64,000 bases of DNA from Paenibacillus ehimensis NBRC 15659. GTDB taxonomy: Bacteria > Bacillota > Bacilli > Paenibacillales > NBRC-103111. This document shows positions 7,725 through 17,909 of the stretch, piece after piece (positions within the stretch are counted from its first letter, which is position 1; every line of letters begins with the position of its first letter). The notes under the pieces were generated by a model. That model saw only the letters and a program-made list of their open reading frames with translations. It searched no databases and was not told the DNA's origin. Made by a program: the position numbers and the translations under genes. Location of the stretch: positions 1-64,000 of the forward strand of contig NZ_BILX01000012.1 in NCBI RefSeq assembly GCF_004000785.1, given 5' to 3'.

Positions 7725-10079
7725 CTAGGGGTCGTTGGCAGCGACGGGCTCAGGCGGTATCGCAAACCGGACATAGAAGGCCGTGCCCTCCGGTCCGGTC
7801 TGCCACATCAGCTTGGCTCCGTGCCGGGCGGCGATACTGAAGCAGACCGCCAGACCGAGCCCCGTCCCCCGCTCCTTCGTCGTAAAGAACGGGGTTCCGA
7901 CCTTGGCCAGCACGTCCTTGTCCATGCCGTGGCCCTGGTCGCTGACCTCCAGCACGACCTCTGACTCTTCCGTGTACGTGGCGATCTCGAGCCGTCCTCC
8001 GGCCTCCATCGCTTCAAGCCCGTTCAGCGCGAGATTCAATACCATCTGCCGGATCTCCTTCTCGTCGAGCTCCAGCTCGGGACAGGAATCAAGCCGCAGG
8101 TGTAACTGCTTGCCGGCCAGCGTCGCCTCCGCTTGAATGAGCGGACCGATGGCTTCAATCACCTGAGCCAAATTTTGCGGGCGGCGGTCGGTGGTCTTGT
8201 TTTTGGCCAGCGCCAAAAACTCGCTGATAATCCCGTTGGCGCGGTTCAGCTCCTCCACCATGACATCGAGGATGTCCTTGGGCGGTAAGGCTTTCTTCGC
8301 GCGCATAAGCTGGAGAAAGCCGCGGACGGTCGTCATCGGATTGCGGATTTCATGCGCGATGCCCGCGGCCATTTCCCCGATCATATGCAGCCGGTCCAGC
8401 CGCGCAATCTCCCTCTCCAACGCCACCCGGTCCGTAATGTCCGTAATGACCGCCAGCACGCACGGCACATCCGGCGTCTCAATGATCTCCGTGGACAACA
8501 GCCCCGTCCGCCGCTCGCCCGACTTGGTCACATACTGCACTTTCACGTCCGTCATCGTATCGGCGAAGTCCACGGAGGCCGTCTCGACCAGTCCTTCGTC
8601 GGAAATGAGCGTCATCTGCAGATCGGCGGTTCCCGACGTCATTTCTTCATACGTGTATCCCGTATGCTTCATCCAGCTCTCGTTGACATCAAGATAAGCG
8701 CGGTCGCTTAGCGATTGAATCGCCATCAGACAGGGCGTCGCCTGGAAAATCGTATAAAACCGCTCCTGCGATTCCCGGACATCCTGCTCCATGCGCCGCC
8801 GTTCGTTCGTATCCTGAATATATAAGCTGATGCCCAGCGACGACGGGAAAGCTCTCACCTCGACCCAGCTTTCCGTCAGGTTCGAATAAAATTCCGCCCG
8901 CTGCGGCGCTTGCTCCAGGGCGGCGCGCAGAAATAAATCGTAGCACTTCGAGCGTTCCACCGGCGCATAATCCCAGAACGGCCGGCCGAGCGCCTGCTCC
9001 TTCACGATGCGGAGACGCTGCTCGGCCGACCGGTTCATGTAGACGATCGCCCCGTCGTGGTCGAGCGCGTAGAACGCGTCCGTGATGCTCTCCAAAATAT
9101 CGTTGATTCGGTCGTACGACCGGAGCAGCTGCTCGGTTACCTGATGCCGGCGCCTGATTTCCGCCTGAAGTCTTCCGTTGGCTTCGCGCAGCGCATACGT
9201 GCGCTGCTCGACGGCTTGCTCCATGCGGATGTACTGCATTTTGCGCTCGGTCACGTCGCGAACCGAGCAGACATAGATCGGCCGGTCGCCGATACAGGCG
9301 CTTCCGATCTGCAGCTCCGCGGGAAACGTCCCGCCGCTGCGGCGCACGGCTGTAACGTCCGTCGCTTCCCCCGTGCCGCTAACCGGCAGCAGGGAGCCGC
9401 TTTCTCCCGAGCCGAACAGCCGCTCGGTGTACGGCACGACAAGCCACACGGGCTTCCCGATCAGCTCCTCCGGGTCATACCTGAACAGCGGCCGGACGGC
9501 GGGATTGGCCGACAGAATCGTTCCCAGCGCGTCGACGGTCAAGAAAGCATCGGTCGATGTCTCGCTGATGGCCCGGGCCATCGCTTCCATCTGTCGAAGC
9601 TTGTCCGTATTGTCCAGAAGCCGGGCATGCGCCTGCTCCAGATCGATCGTGCGCCGGGTGATCAGCTCCTTTTGCGCCTTAAGCTGCTCCCGGTCCCGGT
9701 AGATGCCTGCGAACTGCTTGACCTTCACTTTCAACACAACCGGCTGCACCGGCTTGAATATAAAATCGATCGCTCCGATTTCATAGCCTCGTACCATATG
9801 CTCCGTCGCTTGACTGAGCGCAGTCACGAAGATGACCGGAATCGACCTGTACCGCTCTTGCGATTTCAGCATGCGAACGGTTTCAAAGCCGTTCATTCCC
9901 GGCATTTCAACATCCATCAGAATCAAAGCAAAAGACTCCTGCATCACTTGCCGCAGCGCTTCCTCTCCGGAATTGGCGGTGGTGATGCGATAATCGGGAG
10001 ATTGCAGTATGGAAGACATAGCGAGCAAATGTTCCGGCCGATCGTCGACAATCAGTATATTCACTTGCGGTTCAGCCAT
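7725..10079 (-). CDS. response-regulator/PAS hybrid sensor histidine kinase
   Basis: A 784-residue cytoplasmic kinase with no membrane helix. Order: receiver domain 5-125 with phospho-acceptor Asp56 (LILMDVEMPG) and KPVQP; a coiled linker; PAS about 165-275; PAS about 320-430; PAS about 440-555; HisKA with His576 in MAAGIAHEIRNPMTTVRGFLQL; and a HATPase with NLALNGLEAM, DQGHGMD and GTGLGLAV. The HisKA block is very like sporulation kinases of the KinA/KinE group, and spo0M lies just upstream. A role in feeding the sporulation phosphorelay is therefore a reasonable inference, not shown. AGGAGAG precedes ATG 10079. Confidence 0.9.
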   Translation of the reverse strand: MAEPQVNILIVDDRPEHLLAMSSILQSPDYRITTANSGEEALRQVMQESFALILMDVEMPGMNGFETVRMLKSQERYRSIPVIFVTALSQATEHMVRGYEIGAIDFIFKPVQPVVLKVKVKQFAGIYRDREQLKAQKELITRRTIDLEQAHARLLDNTDKLRQMEAMARAISETSTDAFLTVDALGTILSANPAVRPLFRYDPEELIGKPVWLVVPYTERLFGSGESGSLLPVSGTGEATDVTAVRRSGGTFPAELQIGSACIGDRPIYVCSVRDVTERKMQYIRMEQAVEQRTYALREANGRLQAEIRRRHQVTEQLLRSYDRINDILESITDAFYALDHDGAIVYMNRSAEQRLRIVKEQALGRPFWDYAPVERSKCYDLFLRAALEQAPQRAEFYSNLTESWVEVRAFPSSLGISLYIQDTNERRRMEQDVRESQERFYTIFQATPCLMAIQSLSDRAYLDVNESWMKHTGYTYEEMTSGTADLQMTLISDEGLVETASVDFADTMTDVKVQYVTKSGERRTGLLSTEIIETPDVPCVLAVITDITDRVALEREIARLDRLHMIGEMAAGIAHEIRNPMTTVRGFLQLMRAKKALPPKDILDVMVEELNRANGIISEFLALAKNKTTDRRPQNLAQVIEAIGPLIQAEATLAGKQLHLRLDSCPELELDEKEIRQMVLNLALNGLEAMEAGGRLEIATYTEESEVVLEVSDQGHGMDKDVLAKVGTPFFTTKERGTGLGLAVCFSIAARHGAKLMWQTGPEGTAFYVRFAIPPEPVAANDP

Positions 10080-10162
10080 ATGTATACTCTCCTAGGGTCC
10101 GGTTATTATCCTAATCCTTACATTTTTCGCTAGCCGGACATTCTTCTCCTGCTTGCCGCCGC

Positions 10163-10200
10163 GAAAAAAAAGAAGCCCGTTTCCCGAAGGAACGAACTTC
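10163..10200 (-). terminator. terminator after spo0M
   Basis: On the minus strand a GAAG...CTTC hairpin with a TTCG loop is followed by eight Ts. The gene ends 17 bases upstream at 10217. Confidence 0.8.
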
Positions 10201-10216
10201 CCGAACGACGATTCAA

Positions 10217-10990
10217 TTAACAATACCTCGAAATGAGATCATGCAGCTGCCCGGCCACGATGGTCGAGCCCCGGCGCAGCTCGCTGCCCGGAATGGTGAC
10301 GCGGACGAAGCTTTCGTCCAGCCCCATTTGTTCTTCCAATCTTCCCCGGAAGCCCCGGGCGCGGCGGTCGATCTGCAGGAACAGCTCCAGATCGTTTCCT
10401 CTTGGGAAGTAGAGCACTTCGAGCTCGTCGAGCGCGCCGCGGAAATTCGTCGTCGGCACATACTCGAACTCCTGCACGAACGGCAGCGGCCCGCCCAATC
10501 TTGGCGCGTAGTCGTTGGAGACTTCGCGCAGACGGAAGCCGAGCTCATCCAGCGCCTCCATCACGGTAGCCACGTTCGGGCCGGCAACGATGTCGATCCG
10601 GTCCCGGTCCGTCGGATCGACCGCCATGTTGATATCGAGTCCCGTTTCCACCCAGACCGGCGTGTTTCGCAGCGACAGCGGAGCGTATTCGGGAATCGCC
10701 AGCGTAAACGGGATCTCCCGGCTCTCGCCGGCACGCAGCAGGAAAGCGTCGGTGATGCGGTATTTGGCAATCTCCGCTACGTGTGTCACTTTCGAATCAT
10801 TTTGTTCCCTAACATACTGTGTTTTCAAATACACATAGATGCTTTCAATCTGCTGCTCCAATTGGCCGCCTTGAATGTGCACGATTCCGCCAAGCGTATC
10901 TCCCGGTGAAACCTGCGCATGTTCCAGCTTCGTATCCACCTTCGCCGAACCGATCCCTACACTTGCAAGCACTTTCTTAAAAATGGACAT
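10217..10990 (-). CDS. spo0M: sporulation-control protein Spo0M (arrestin-like)
   Basis: A 257-residue Spo0M/YgaI-family protein. The family start MSIFKKVLASVGIGSAKVDT, the beta-sandwich core (PGDTLGGIVHIQGG, IESIYVYLKTQY, AGESREIPFTLAIPEYAPLS) and the C-terminal domain (FVQEFEYVPT, LEVLYFPRGNDLELFLQIDRR) are all present. In B. subtilis Spo0M affects the start of sporulation and cell division. Start set at ATG 10990 with GGGAGG eight bases upstream; the longer frame from 11020 has no site and does not match the family N-terminus. Confidence 0.93.
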   Translation of the reverse strand: MSIFKKVLASVGIGSAKVDTKLEHAQVSPGDTLGGIVHIQGGQLEQQIESIYVYLKTQYVREQNDSKVTHVAEIAKYRITDAFLLRAGESREIPFTLAIPEYAPLSLRNTPVWVETGLDINMAVDPTDRDRIDIVAGPNVATVMEALDELGFRLREVSNDYAPRLGGPLPFVQEFEYVPTTNFRGALDELEVLYFPRGNDLELFLQIDRRARGFRGRLEEQMGLDESFVRVTIPGSELRRGSTIVAGQLHDLISRYC

Positions 10991-11108
10991 GATCTTTGCC
11001 TCCCGCCTGAAGTACGCCAAAGTTATTTGTTGCTCTGCGGTTCAATACGCGGCGGAGTGCCGGGCGGTTTCACCCGGACCATCATGCCGGCGCAGCTTGT
11101 TTAAGTCT

Positions 11109-11777
11109 TTATCTTTTCAGCAAACGGTAGCCTTTGCGAACCACGTTCAGCACAAAGCCGGGAACCGGGATACGCCGCAAGGGCGGAAGGTAAAAGCGGT
11201 CGTACGCTTTCTTCAGATCGTCCCACATCATACATGGCTCCGGCTTCAAAAAATCCGATACGTCCACCACGACGCCGCGGCCGTCCCGCATCATGACGTT
11301 TTTGCCGTGAACGTCGTGCGGGCGAAGCCCTTTGCCCACCGCATAGGCAAGCGCCTGGTCGATATCGTCGATCACCTGCCGGGGAATCGGGACCCCCTTC
11401 CGGATGCAATCGTACAGCGTGATGCCGTTCAAGCGCCGGAGCACCAGATAGCCGTCGCCATAGTACAGGCATTCCGAATACGCCGGATGCCGCCCCAGAC
11501 GGCGGTACACCTCGGCCTCCTCCCGCAGCCCCGGCCGGCCCGGCGCATATACCTTCACCACGTATTCGGGGTAATCCGGGTGTGCGAGCACCGCCGCATA
11601 GTTGCCAGCGCCTAGCAACCGCCAAGGGGCCGGCACACGGTAGACGACAATCGGATCGTGCGGCTGTTCGCTCCTGATGCTCAGCTCCGGCAGGAGTCGG
11701 CGCTCGATTTGCGCAATGAACGGGTGACGCTCACCCCAGGCGTCTTCGCCTGCCATCGTCCAGTTGTTATCCGCCAT
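11109..11777 (-). CDS. small serine/threonine protein kinase-like protein
   Basis: A 222-residue single-domain kinase-like protein. LLGAGNYAAVLAHPDYPEYVVKVY holds the glycine loop and the VxK lysine. RPHDVHGKNVMMRDGRGVVVDVSDF corresponds to the catalytic loop (HD....N) and the metal-binding Asp, but the usual DFG reads DVS. It resembles the short kinases of Bacillus (YrzF/YbdM type) and lacks a membrane or sensor domain. The start overlaps the end of the upstream SMP-30 gene by 11 bases, so the two are translationally coupled. The substrate is unknown. Confidence 0.75.
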   Translation of the reverse strand: MADNNWTMAGEDAWGERHPFIAQIERRLLPELSIRSEQPHDPIVVYRVPAPWRLLGAGNYAAVLAHPDYPEYVVKVYAPGRPGLREEAEVYRRLGRHPAYSECLYYGDGYLVLRRLNGITLYDCIRKGVPIPRQVIDDIDQALAYAVGKGLRPHDVHGKNVMMRDGRGVVVDVSDFLKPEPCMMWDDLKKAYDRFYLPPLRRIPVPGFVLNVVRKGYRLLKR

Positions 11778-12657
11778 AAAAGCAAGCCGGTCTGCCTTTC
11801 ACGCCCGTCTTGACGCGGAACAAGCCGCCGGCATGCGGCTGCTGCGCCAGCTGTTCCCCGCCCAGCCCGGTTCGGGCGGTCGTAATGTACAGCTCGTCCC
11901 AGTCCGGACCGCCGAACGCGCAGGAGGTCGTCTGCGCAGCCGGAACGCGGACGGAGCCGAGCCTCTCGCCGCTCTGCGGATTCCAGCAGGACACCCGCCA
12001 GCCGCCCCACTGGGCAACCCACAGCATCCCTTCGCGATCGACGGCCATACCGTCAGGAATGCCTTCGCCTTCCGGAATCGTCACCACCGTGCGCCCATTC
12101 GAGACCGTCCCTGCTGTCGGCTCGTAGTCGTAGGCGACGACCCGCTTGGTAGGCGAGTCGATGTAATACATCGTGCGCCCGTCGGGACTCCAGCCGAGTC
12201 CGTTGGAGCAGCTCACGCCATCGATCGCCTTCCGCACCGCCCCGGCAGGCTCCAGGCAATAGAGCGCCCCCGTCGGGCCGCCGCTCTTGCGGTTCATCGT
12301 CCCCGCCCAGAAACGCCCGGCTTCGTCGCATTTGCCGTCGTTAAACCGGTTGTCCGGAAGCCCCGCCTCCGGGTCGGCGAGCTTCGTCAGCCGCTCGGTC
12401 GCGATGTCGAGCAGATGAAAGCCATGCTCCAGCGCAAGCACCAGTCCTTCGCCTTCCGCTCTGGGCACCGCGGTTCCGACCCGCTGGTCCAGCTGAATCG
12501 AACGGTCCGTTCTTTGAACCGGGTCATAGTGATGAACCCGCATTCCCTCGATGTCGACCCACAGCAGCCGTCCGCTGCGGTGATCCCATACCGGCCCTTC
12601 GCCCAGCGCCGCCTTCGTGTCCAAAATCAATTCCGCCGTTAGCTGCCACGGTTCCAA
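11767..12657 (-). CDS. SMP-30/gluconolactonase family protein
   Basis: A 296-residue six-bladed propeller hydrolase of the regucalcin/gluconolactonase family. Motifs include GEGPVWDHRSGRLLWVDIEG with the metal-binding Glu, RFNDGKCDEAGRFWAGTM, SNGLGWSPDGRTMYYIDSP and PDGMAVDREGMLWVAQWGG. Members open sugar lactones using a divalent metal. Translation starts at TTG 12657, with GGAGGG six bases upstream. The kinase-like gene follows with an 11-base overlap. Whether it serves sugar oxidation together with the dehydrogenase at 5436 is only a guess. Confidence 0.9.
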   Translation of the reverse strand: MEPWQLTAELILDTKAALGEGPVWDHRSGRLLWVDIEGMRVHHYDPVQRTDRSIQLDQRVGTAVPRAEGEGLVLALEHGFHLLDIATERLTKLADPEAGLPDNRFNDGKCDEAGRFWAGTMNRKSGGPTGALYCLEPAGAVRKAIDGVSCSNGLGWSPDGRTMYYIDSPTKRVVAYDYEPTAGTVSNGRTVVTIPEGEGIPDGMAVDREGMLWVAQWGGWRVSCWNPQSGERLGSVRVPAAQTTSCAFGGPDWDELYITTARTGLGGEQLAQQPHAGGLFRVKTGVKGRPACFYGG

Positions 12658-12811
12658 ATGCAGCCCTCCTCTTCCTCACGCGCCTCCAAGCACGTGCCGT
12701 ATGCCCCCATTGTAGCACAAAGGAAAAGCCAAATGCGATGCGGTTACGATGCTCCGGCTAATCTTGGCAGCCTTGCTGCTGCCGGGTATTACCGGCCGCC
12801 TGGATGGAGCC

Positions 12812-12861
12812 GAAAAAGACCCGTCGCCCCACTTCTCATAAGCGGAGGGGCTAACGGGTCT
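12812..12861 (-). terminator. intrinsic terminator
   Basis: Eight-base arms AGACCCGT (12817-12824) and ACGGGTCT (12854-12861), with an inner CCCC/GGGG stem and five Ts on the minus strand. It closes the small gene at 13152-12880. Confidence 0.8.
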
Positions 12862-12879
12862 CGAGATTCGCATCGGCAG

Positions 12880-13152
12880 CTATTCTTCCATCGGCTGCAG
12901 ATTTTGCAGAGCCGATTGATCTTCGGCAAGCAAGGCGGCCGCTTGCTCAACGGCAGGCTTATTCTCGTCGTGCCCCGCTTGGGCGATCGAACGTTCGGCT
13001 TTTTCCACGGCCGTCTCGGCCTGCTCGATCATTTGCGCGGACGGATGGCTCTGCGCTTGGGCTACGGCGTTGTGCGCCTTTTCTACCGAATTTTGCGCTT
13101 GCGAGACCGGATTTTGCGATTGAAGGCTGGAGTCGTATTCGTAACGGGTCAT
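12880..13152 (-). CDS. small Ala/Gln-rich coiled-coil protein, 90 aa
   Basis: The protein is hydrophilic and almost wholly helical. It repeats an AQ-x-x-VEKA pattern (SQAQNSVEKAHNAVAQAQ, IEQAETAVEKAERSIAQAG, AVEQAAALLAEDQSALQNL) with no Cys and no membrane segment. The AAAGGATG site before ATG 13152 and the terminator after it support a real gene. Such proteins occur in Paenibacillus as hypotheticals. The composition would suit a spore-associated or DNA-coating protein, but no known signature supports this. Confidence 0.65.
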   Translation of the reverse strand: MTRYEYDSSLQSQNPVSQAQNSVEKAHNAVAQAQSHPSAQMIEQAETAVEKAERSIAQAGHDENKPAVEQAAALLAEDQSALQNLQPMEE

Positions 13153-13217
13153 TCTTGGTCATCCTTTCCACATACAGGGTTGCTGTTAATATGGGAAAAA
13201 ACGGCCGTTTTTATTCG

Positions 13218-14204
13218 TTATACCCGCAATTCCTCGTGGCGTATAGCCGATTTCTCGACCTGGATCGTCGCATGGTGGATATGGAACCGCTCCGCCATCA
13301 GCCGAATCGCCTGCTGCAGCACGTCCTGGCTGTCCCGGTCGTCCTCGATCTGCAGGTGGCAGCTGAACGAATCGAGGCCCGACGTAATCGTCCAGATGTG
13401 CAGGTCATGCACGTCCACGACGCCCTTGATGCTCTCCAGCGCCCGCTTCACTTCCTCCTGGCTCACGCCGGCCGGCGTTCCTTCCATCAGCACGTGAACG
13501 GTATGGGAGATGACGCCCCAAGCGCCCTTAAGAATCAGCAGCGCGACAAGCACGCTGATAATCGGATCGGCGACGTACCAGCCGAAGGCCAGCATCACCA
13601 GCCCCGCGATAATGGCGCCGACGGAGCCGAGCGCATCCCCGAGCACGTGGAGATAAGCGCTGCGCAGGTTGACGTTGTTCTTCACGTCGCCCTTCCGCAT
13701 GAGCGCCCATGCGCTGATCAGGTTTGCGAGCAGCCCTACGGAGGCGATCAGCATCATCGAGCCGCTGGCGACTTCCGGCGGGTTAAAGAAGCGGCCGTAC
13801 GCTTCCCATATAATAAAGCCGGCGATGAGAAACAGCGTAATGCCGTTGAACAGCGCCGCCAGAATCTCAAAGCGGTAAAAGCCGTACGTCTTGGCCGGGG
13901 AAGCCGGTCTTGCGGCGAAGGTGAGCGCGATCAAGCTGAGCAAGAGCGAGCTGGCATCGCTGAGCATATGCCCGGAGTCCGAAAGCAGCGCCAGGCTGTT
14001 CGTGATGAGTCCCCCGAAAAACTCCAGCAGCAAAATGCCCGCGGTGATGGACAAAGCGATGATCAGGCCTCTTTTATTCCCTTCGCGGGCGTGATCGTGA
14101 TGCCCGTGCCCGTGATGATGGTGGCCGTGGCCGTGATGGTGACCGTGACCATGTCCATGGTCGTGCTTATGAGCTGCTCCTCCGCTATGGTTATGACTGT
14201 GCAT
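13218..14204 (-). CDS. czcD: CzcD-type cation diffusion facilitator (Zn/Co/Cd efflux)
   Basis: A 328-residue CDF antiporter. The first 38 residues are a His/Gly metal-binding tail (HDHGHGHGHHHGHGHHHH). Six membrane helices follow; HMLSDASSLLLSLIAL and HVLGDALGSVGAII carry the HxxxD pairs of the transport site. The C-terminal domain (KRALESIKGVVDVHDLHIWTITSG, then FSCHLQI) is the cytoplasmic dimer domain. It expels zinc, cobalt or cadmium using the proton or potassium gradient. It has its own consensus promoter with an ArsR-type palindrome just downstream of the -10 box. Confidence 0.95.
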   Translation of the reverse strand: MHSHNHSGGAAHKHDHGHGHGHHHGHGHHHHGHGHHDHAREGNKRGLIIALSITAGILLLEFFGGLITNSLALLSDSGHMLSDASSLLLSLIALTFAARPASPAKTYGFYRFEILAALFNGITLFLIAGFIIWEAYGRFFNPPEVASGSMMLIASVGLLANLISAWALMRKGDVKNNVNLRSAYLHVLGDALGSVGAIIAGLVMLAFGWYVADPIISVLVALLILKGAWGVISHTVHVLMEGTPAGVSQEEVKRALESIKGVVDVHDLHIWTITSGLDSFSCHLQIEDDRDSQDVLQQAIRLMAERFHIHHATIQVEKSAIRHEELRV

Positions 14205-14261
14205 AGGTCGTCCCTCCCAAGATACGGGCGATCCGCTGCGCGTTCCGACCGTAAATTTTAT

Positions 14262-14281
14262 ATATGATCATGTGTTCATAT
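14262..14281 (-). promoter_or_regulatory. probable ArsR/CzrA-type metal-sensor operator upstream of czcD
   Basis: ATATGA-N8-TCATAT: 16 of 20 positions are symmetric. It lies immediately after the -10 box of the czcD promoter, where a repressor would block RNA polymerase. The TGAA/TTCA-like arms fit zinc-sensing ArsR proteins. The regulator gene is not in the window. Confidence 0.6.
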
Positions 14282-14284
14282 GTT

Positions 14285-14313
14285 ATTATGCATCATCGCA
14301 TAGCCCCTGTCAA
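14285..14313 (-). promoter_or_regulatory. sigma-A promoter of czcD
   Basis: On the minus strand TTGACA (14313-14308), a 17-base spacer, then CATAAT (14290-14285). This is near consensus and points at czcD. Confidence 0.75.
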
Positions 14314-14447
14314 TCCTATCCATGAGATTTTTTACCCGCCGGCTCGCTCCATGATGTCAGTATGACCATTTCCATGCCGGTTTACGAGGACCGTGCGTTT
14401 TTGACGAAACCGTGAAGCCGTCCGCGAGGAAAAACGAACAATTTTAA

Positions 14448-14461
14448 GAAAGCGCTTGCCA
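14448..14461 (+). promoter_or_regulatory. CcpA catabolite-responsive element (cre) of the frl operon
   Basis: GAAAGCGCTTGCCA matches the pseudo-palindromic cre core around AAGCGCTT, with one or two deviations at the ends. Its last six bases are the -35 box of the frlC promoter, so CcpA binding would repress the operon when glucose is present. Confidence 0.6.
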
Positions 14462-14484
14462 CTTATGTACTGTTTAATTATAAT
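14456..14484 (+). promoter_or_regulatory. sigma-A promoter of frlC
   Basis: TTGCCA (14456-14461), 17-base spacer, TATAAT (14479-14484). The cre overlaps the -35 box and the shared 26-bp element covers the -10 box. Confidence 0.75.
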
Positions 14485-14503
14485 ACAAAACATAACAAAT
14501 AAA
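14478..14503 (+). promoter_or_regulatory. probable FrlR operator, copy 1
   Basis: These 26 bases are identical to 16772-16797 in front of frlB. The right arm ATAACAAA is intact, while the left arm is imperfect compared with copy 2. It covers the -10 box and the start of transcription. The GntR-type FrlR encoded in the locus is the obvious candidate to bind it. Confidence 0.65.
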
Positions 14504-14528
14504 CCCATGCAGGAGGCGAGCCGCTCAC

Positions 14529-16744
<2,216 letters not shown>

Positions 16745-16750
16745 TTGGGA

Positions 16751-16778
16751 TTGATTTTTAATTCTATTTTGTTATAAT
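16751..16778 (+). promoter_or_regulatory. internal promoter in front of frlB
   Basis: TTGATT (16751-16756), 16-base spacer, TATAAT (16773-16778), in the 79-base gap between frlA and frlB. The second copy of the shared element overlaps the -10 box. Confidence 0.65.
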
Positions 16779-16797
16779 ACAAAACATAACAAATAAA
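16768..16797 (+). promoter_or_regulatory. probable FrlR operator, copy 2
   Basis: Perfect 8-base arms TTTGTTAT (16768-16775) and ATAACAAA (16786-16793), ten bases apart, inside the stretch repeated from 14478-14503. The symmetric arms and double occurrence at two promoters of one pathway make a regulatory protein site very likely. Confidence 0.7.
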
Positions 16798-16823
16798 TAA
16801 AAAAAGAGAGGCGTGTTGAACCC

Positions 16824-17846
16824 ATGCTGCACTTGGACAAAACAAAAGTCGATTTTCTGGTAACGTCGAGCATGATCCCCGAGGTTGAAACCTTCATCCG
16901 GGAGGGACAACCGAAAATTGCCGGCATCGCGCAGAAGCTGGCGCAGCAAAAGATCGGACGCGTCTACTTCGTCGGCTGCGGCAGCTCCAAGGCTGTCGGC
17001 GCGGCGGCCAAATATTTGATCGACAAATACAGCACGCTTGTCTCGAACGTGTATACCGGCTGGGAATTCGTCGACCATACTCCCCGTGCTCTTGACTCCT
17101 CCACGGCGGTCGTCGTCATCTCCCACTCCGGCACGACGGAGGAAGTGGTTCAATCGCTGCGGAAAGCGAACCAGGCCGGTGCCGTCACGATCAGCGTCGT
17201 GAACAAGAAGGAAGGCAATCCGCTCGGCGAGGAAGCCCAGTTCGTGATCGACTACAATGCTCATGCGATGTGGGAATGCCACCTGCTGGCCCTGTACTTC
17301 CTGTCCCTGCAATGGATTCGGGAAGTCGAGCCGTCCCAAGAGGTCGAGCAAATATTGGCCGACATTCCGAAGCTGCCCGGCGTCCTGGCAGGCCATATCG
17401 ACTCGTTCGAAGAAAAGGCGCTGAAGCTGGCGGAATCGGTCAGCAGCTGGAAAGGCTTCTATACGGTAGCGGCCGGACCGCTTGTGTCCCTTGCTTATAA
17501 AGAAGGCGTCATCACGAATATGGAATTTATGTGGGGGCACGGCGCCGTGATCGAGAGCGGCGAGTTCCGTCACGGCCCGCTGGAAATCGTCGAGCCCGGC
17601 GTTCCCTTCGTTTTCCTGGTCGGCACCGACGCTTCCCGCCACATTACGGAACGCGCCCTGCGTTTCGTGAAAAAATACAAAGGCGAGCACATCGTATTCG
17701 ATTATCAAGAATTGTCCGGCGGCTTGCATCCGGATCTGGCCCCGATGGTCATGTTCGTGCCGCTGGAATGGTTCTCCTACTACTTCGCCGTCGCGAGAGA
17801 CCATAACCCCGATGACCGCCGTTACTACGGAGTCGTCGAATACTAG
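16824..17846 (+). CDS. frlB: fructoselysine 6-phosphate deglycase (SIS domain)
   Basis: A 340-residue double SIS-domain enzyme, the same length as E. coli FrlB. It cleaves fructoselysine 6-phosphate to glucose 6-phosphate and lysine. Strong family blocks: VYFVGCGSSKAVGAAAKYL, VISHSGTTEEVVQSL, YTVAAGPLVSLAYKEGV, IESGEFRHGPLEIVEPGVP and the C-terminal DHNPDDRRYYGVVEY. The E-S-G-E-F-R-H-G-P segment carries the catalytic Glu/His region of this group. It has its own promoter and operator, so the catabolic pair frlB-frlD can be expressed separately from uptake. Confidence 0.93.
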   Translation: MLHLDKTKVDFLVTSSMIPEVETFIREGQPKIAGIAQKLAQQKIGRVYFVGCGSSKAVGAAAKYLIDKYSTLVSNVYTGWEFVDHTPRALDSSTAVVVISHSGTTEEVVQSLRKANQAGAVTISVVNKKEGNPLGEEAQFVIDYNAHAMWECHLLALYFLSLQWIREVEPSQEVEQILADIPKLPGVLAGHIDSFEEKALKLAESVSSWKGFYTVAAGPLVSLAYKEGVITNMEFMWGHGAVIESGEFRHGPLEIVEPGVPFVFLVGTDASRHITERALRFVKKYKGEHIVFDYQELSGGLHPDLAPMVMFVPLEWFSYYFAVARDHNPDDRRYYGVVEY

Positions 17847-17857
17847 AAAGGCGCTTT

Positions 17858-17880
17858 CCCCCTGTCTTCCGGACAGGGGG
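17858..17880 (+). other. intergenic hairpin between frlB and frlD
   Basis: Nine-base perfect arms CCCCCTGTC and GACAGGGGG with a 5-base loop. No T tract follows, so it is more likely an mRNA-stability or attenuation element than a full terminator. Confidence 0.6.
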
Positions 17881-17909
17881 TTCAGCTCCTGTAGGAGGCG
17901 AATGGGAAG

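Noticed and set aside
12676-12873. Small minus-strand frame between the SMP-30 gene and the Ala/Gln-rich gene
   Set aside because: It overlaps the terminator at 12812-12861 and has no ribosome site.
14094-14204. Strongly repetitive GTG/ATG-rich stretch considered as a DNA repeat
   Set aside because: It is the codon pattern of the His-rich metal-binding N-terminus of CzcD.
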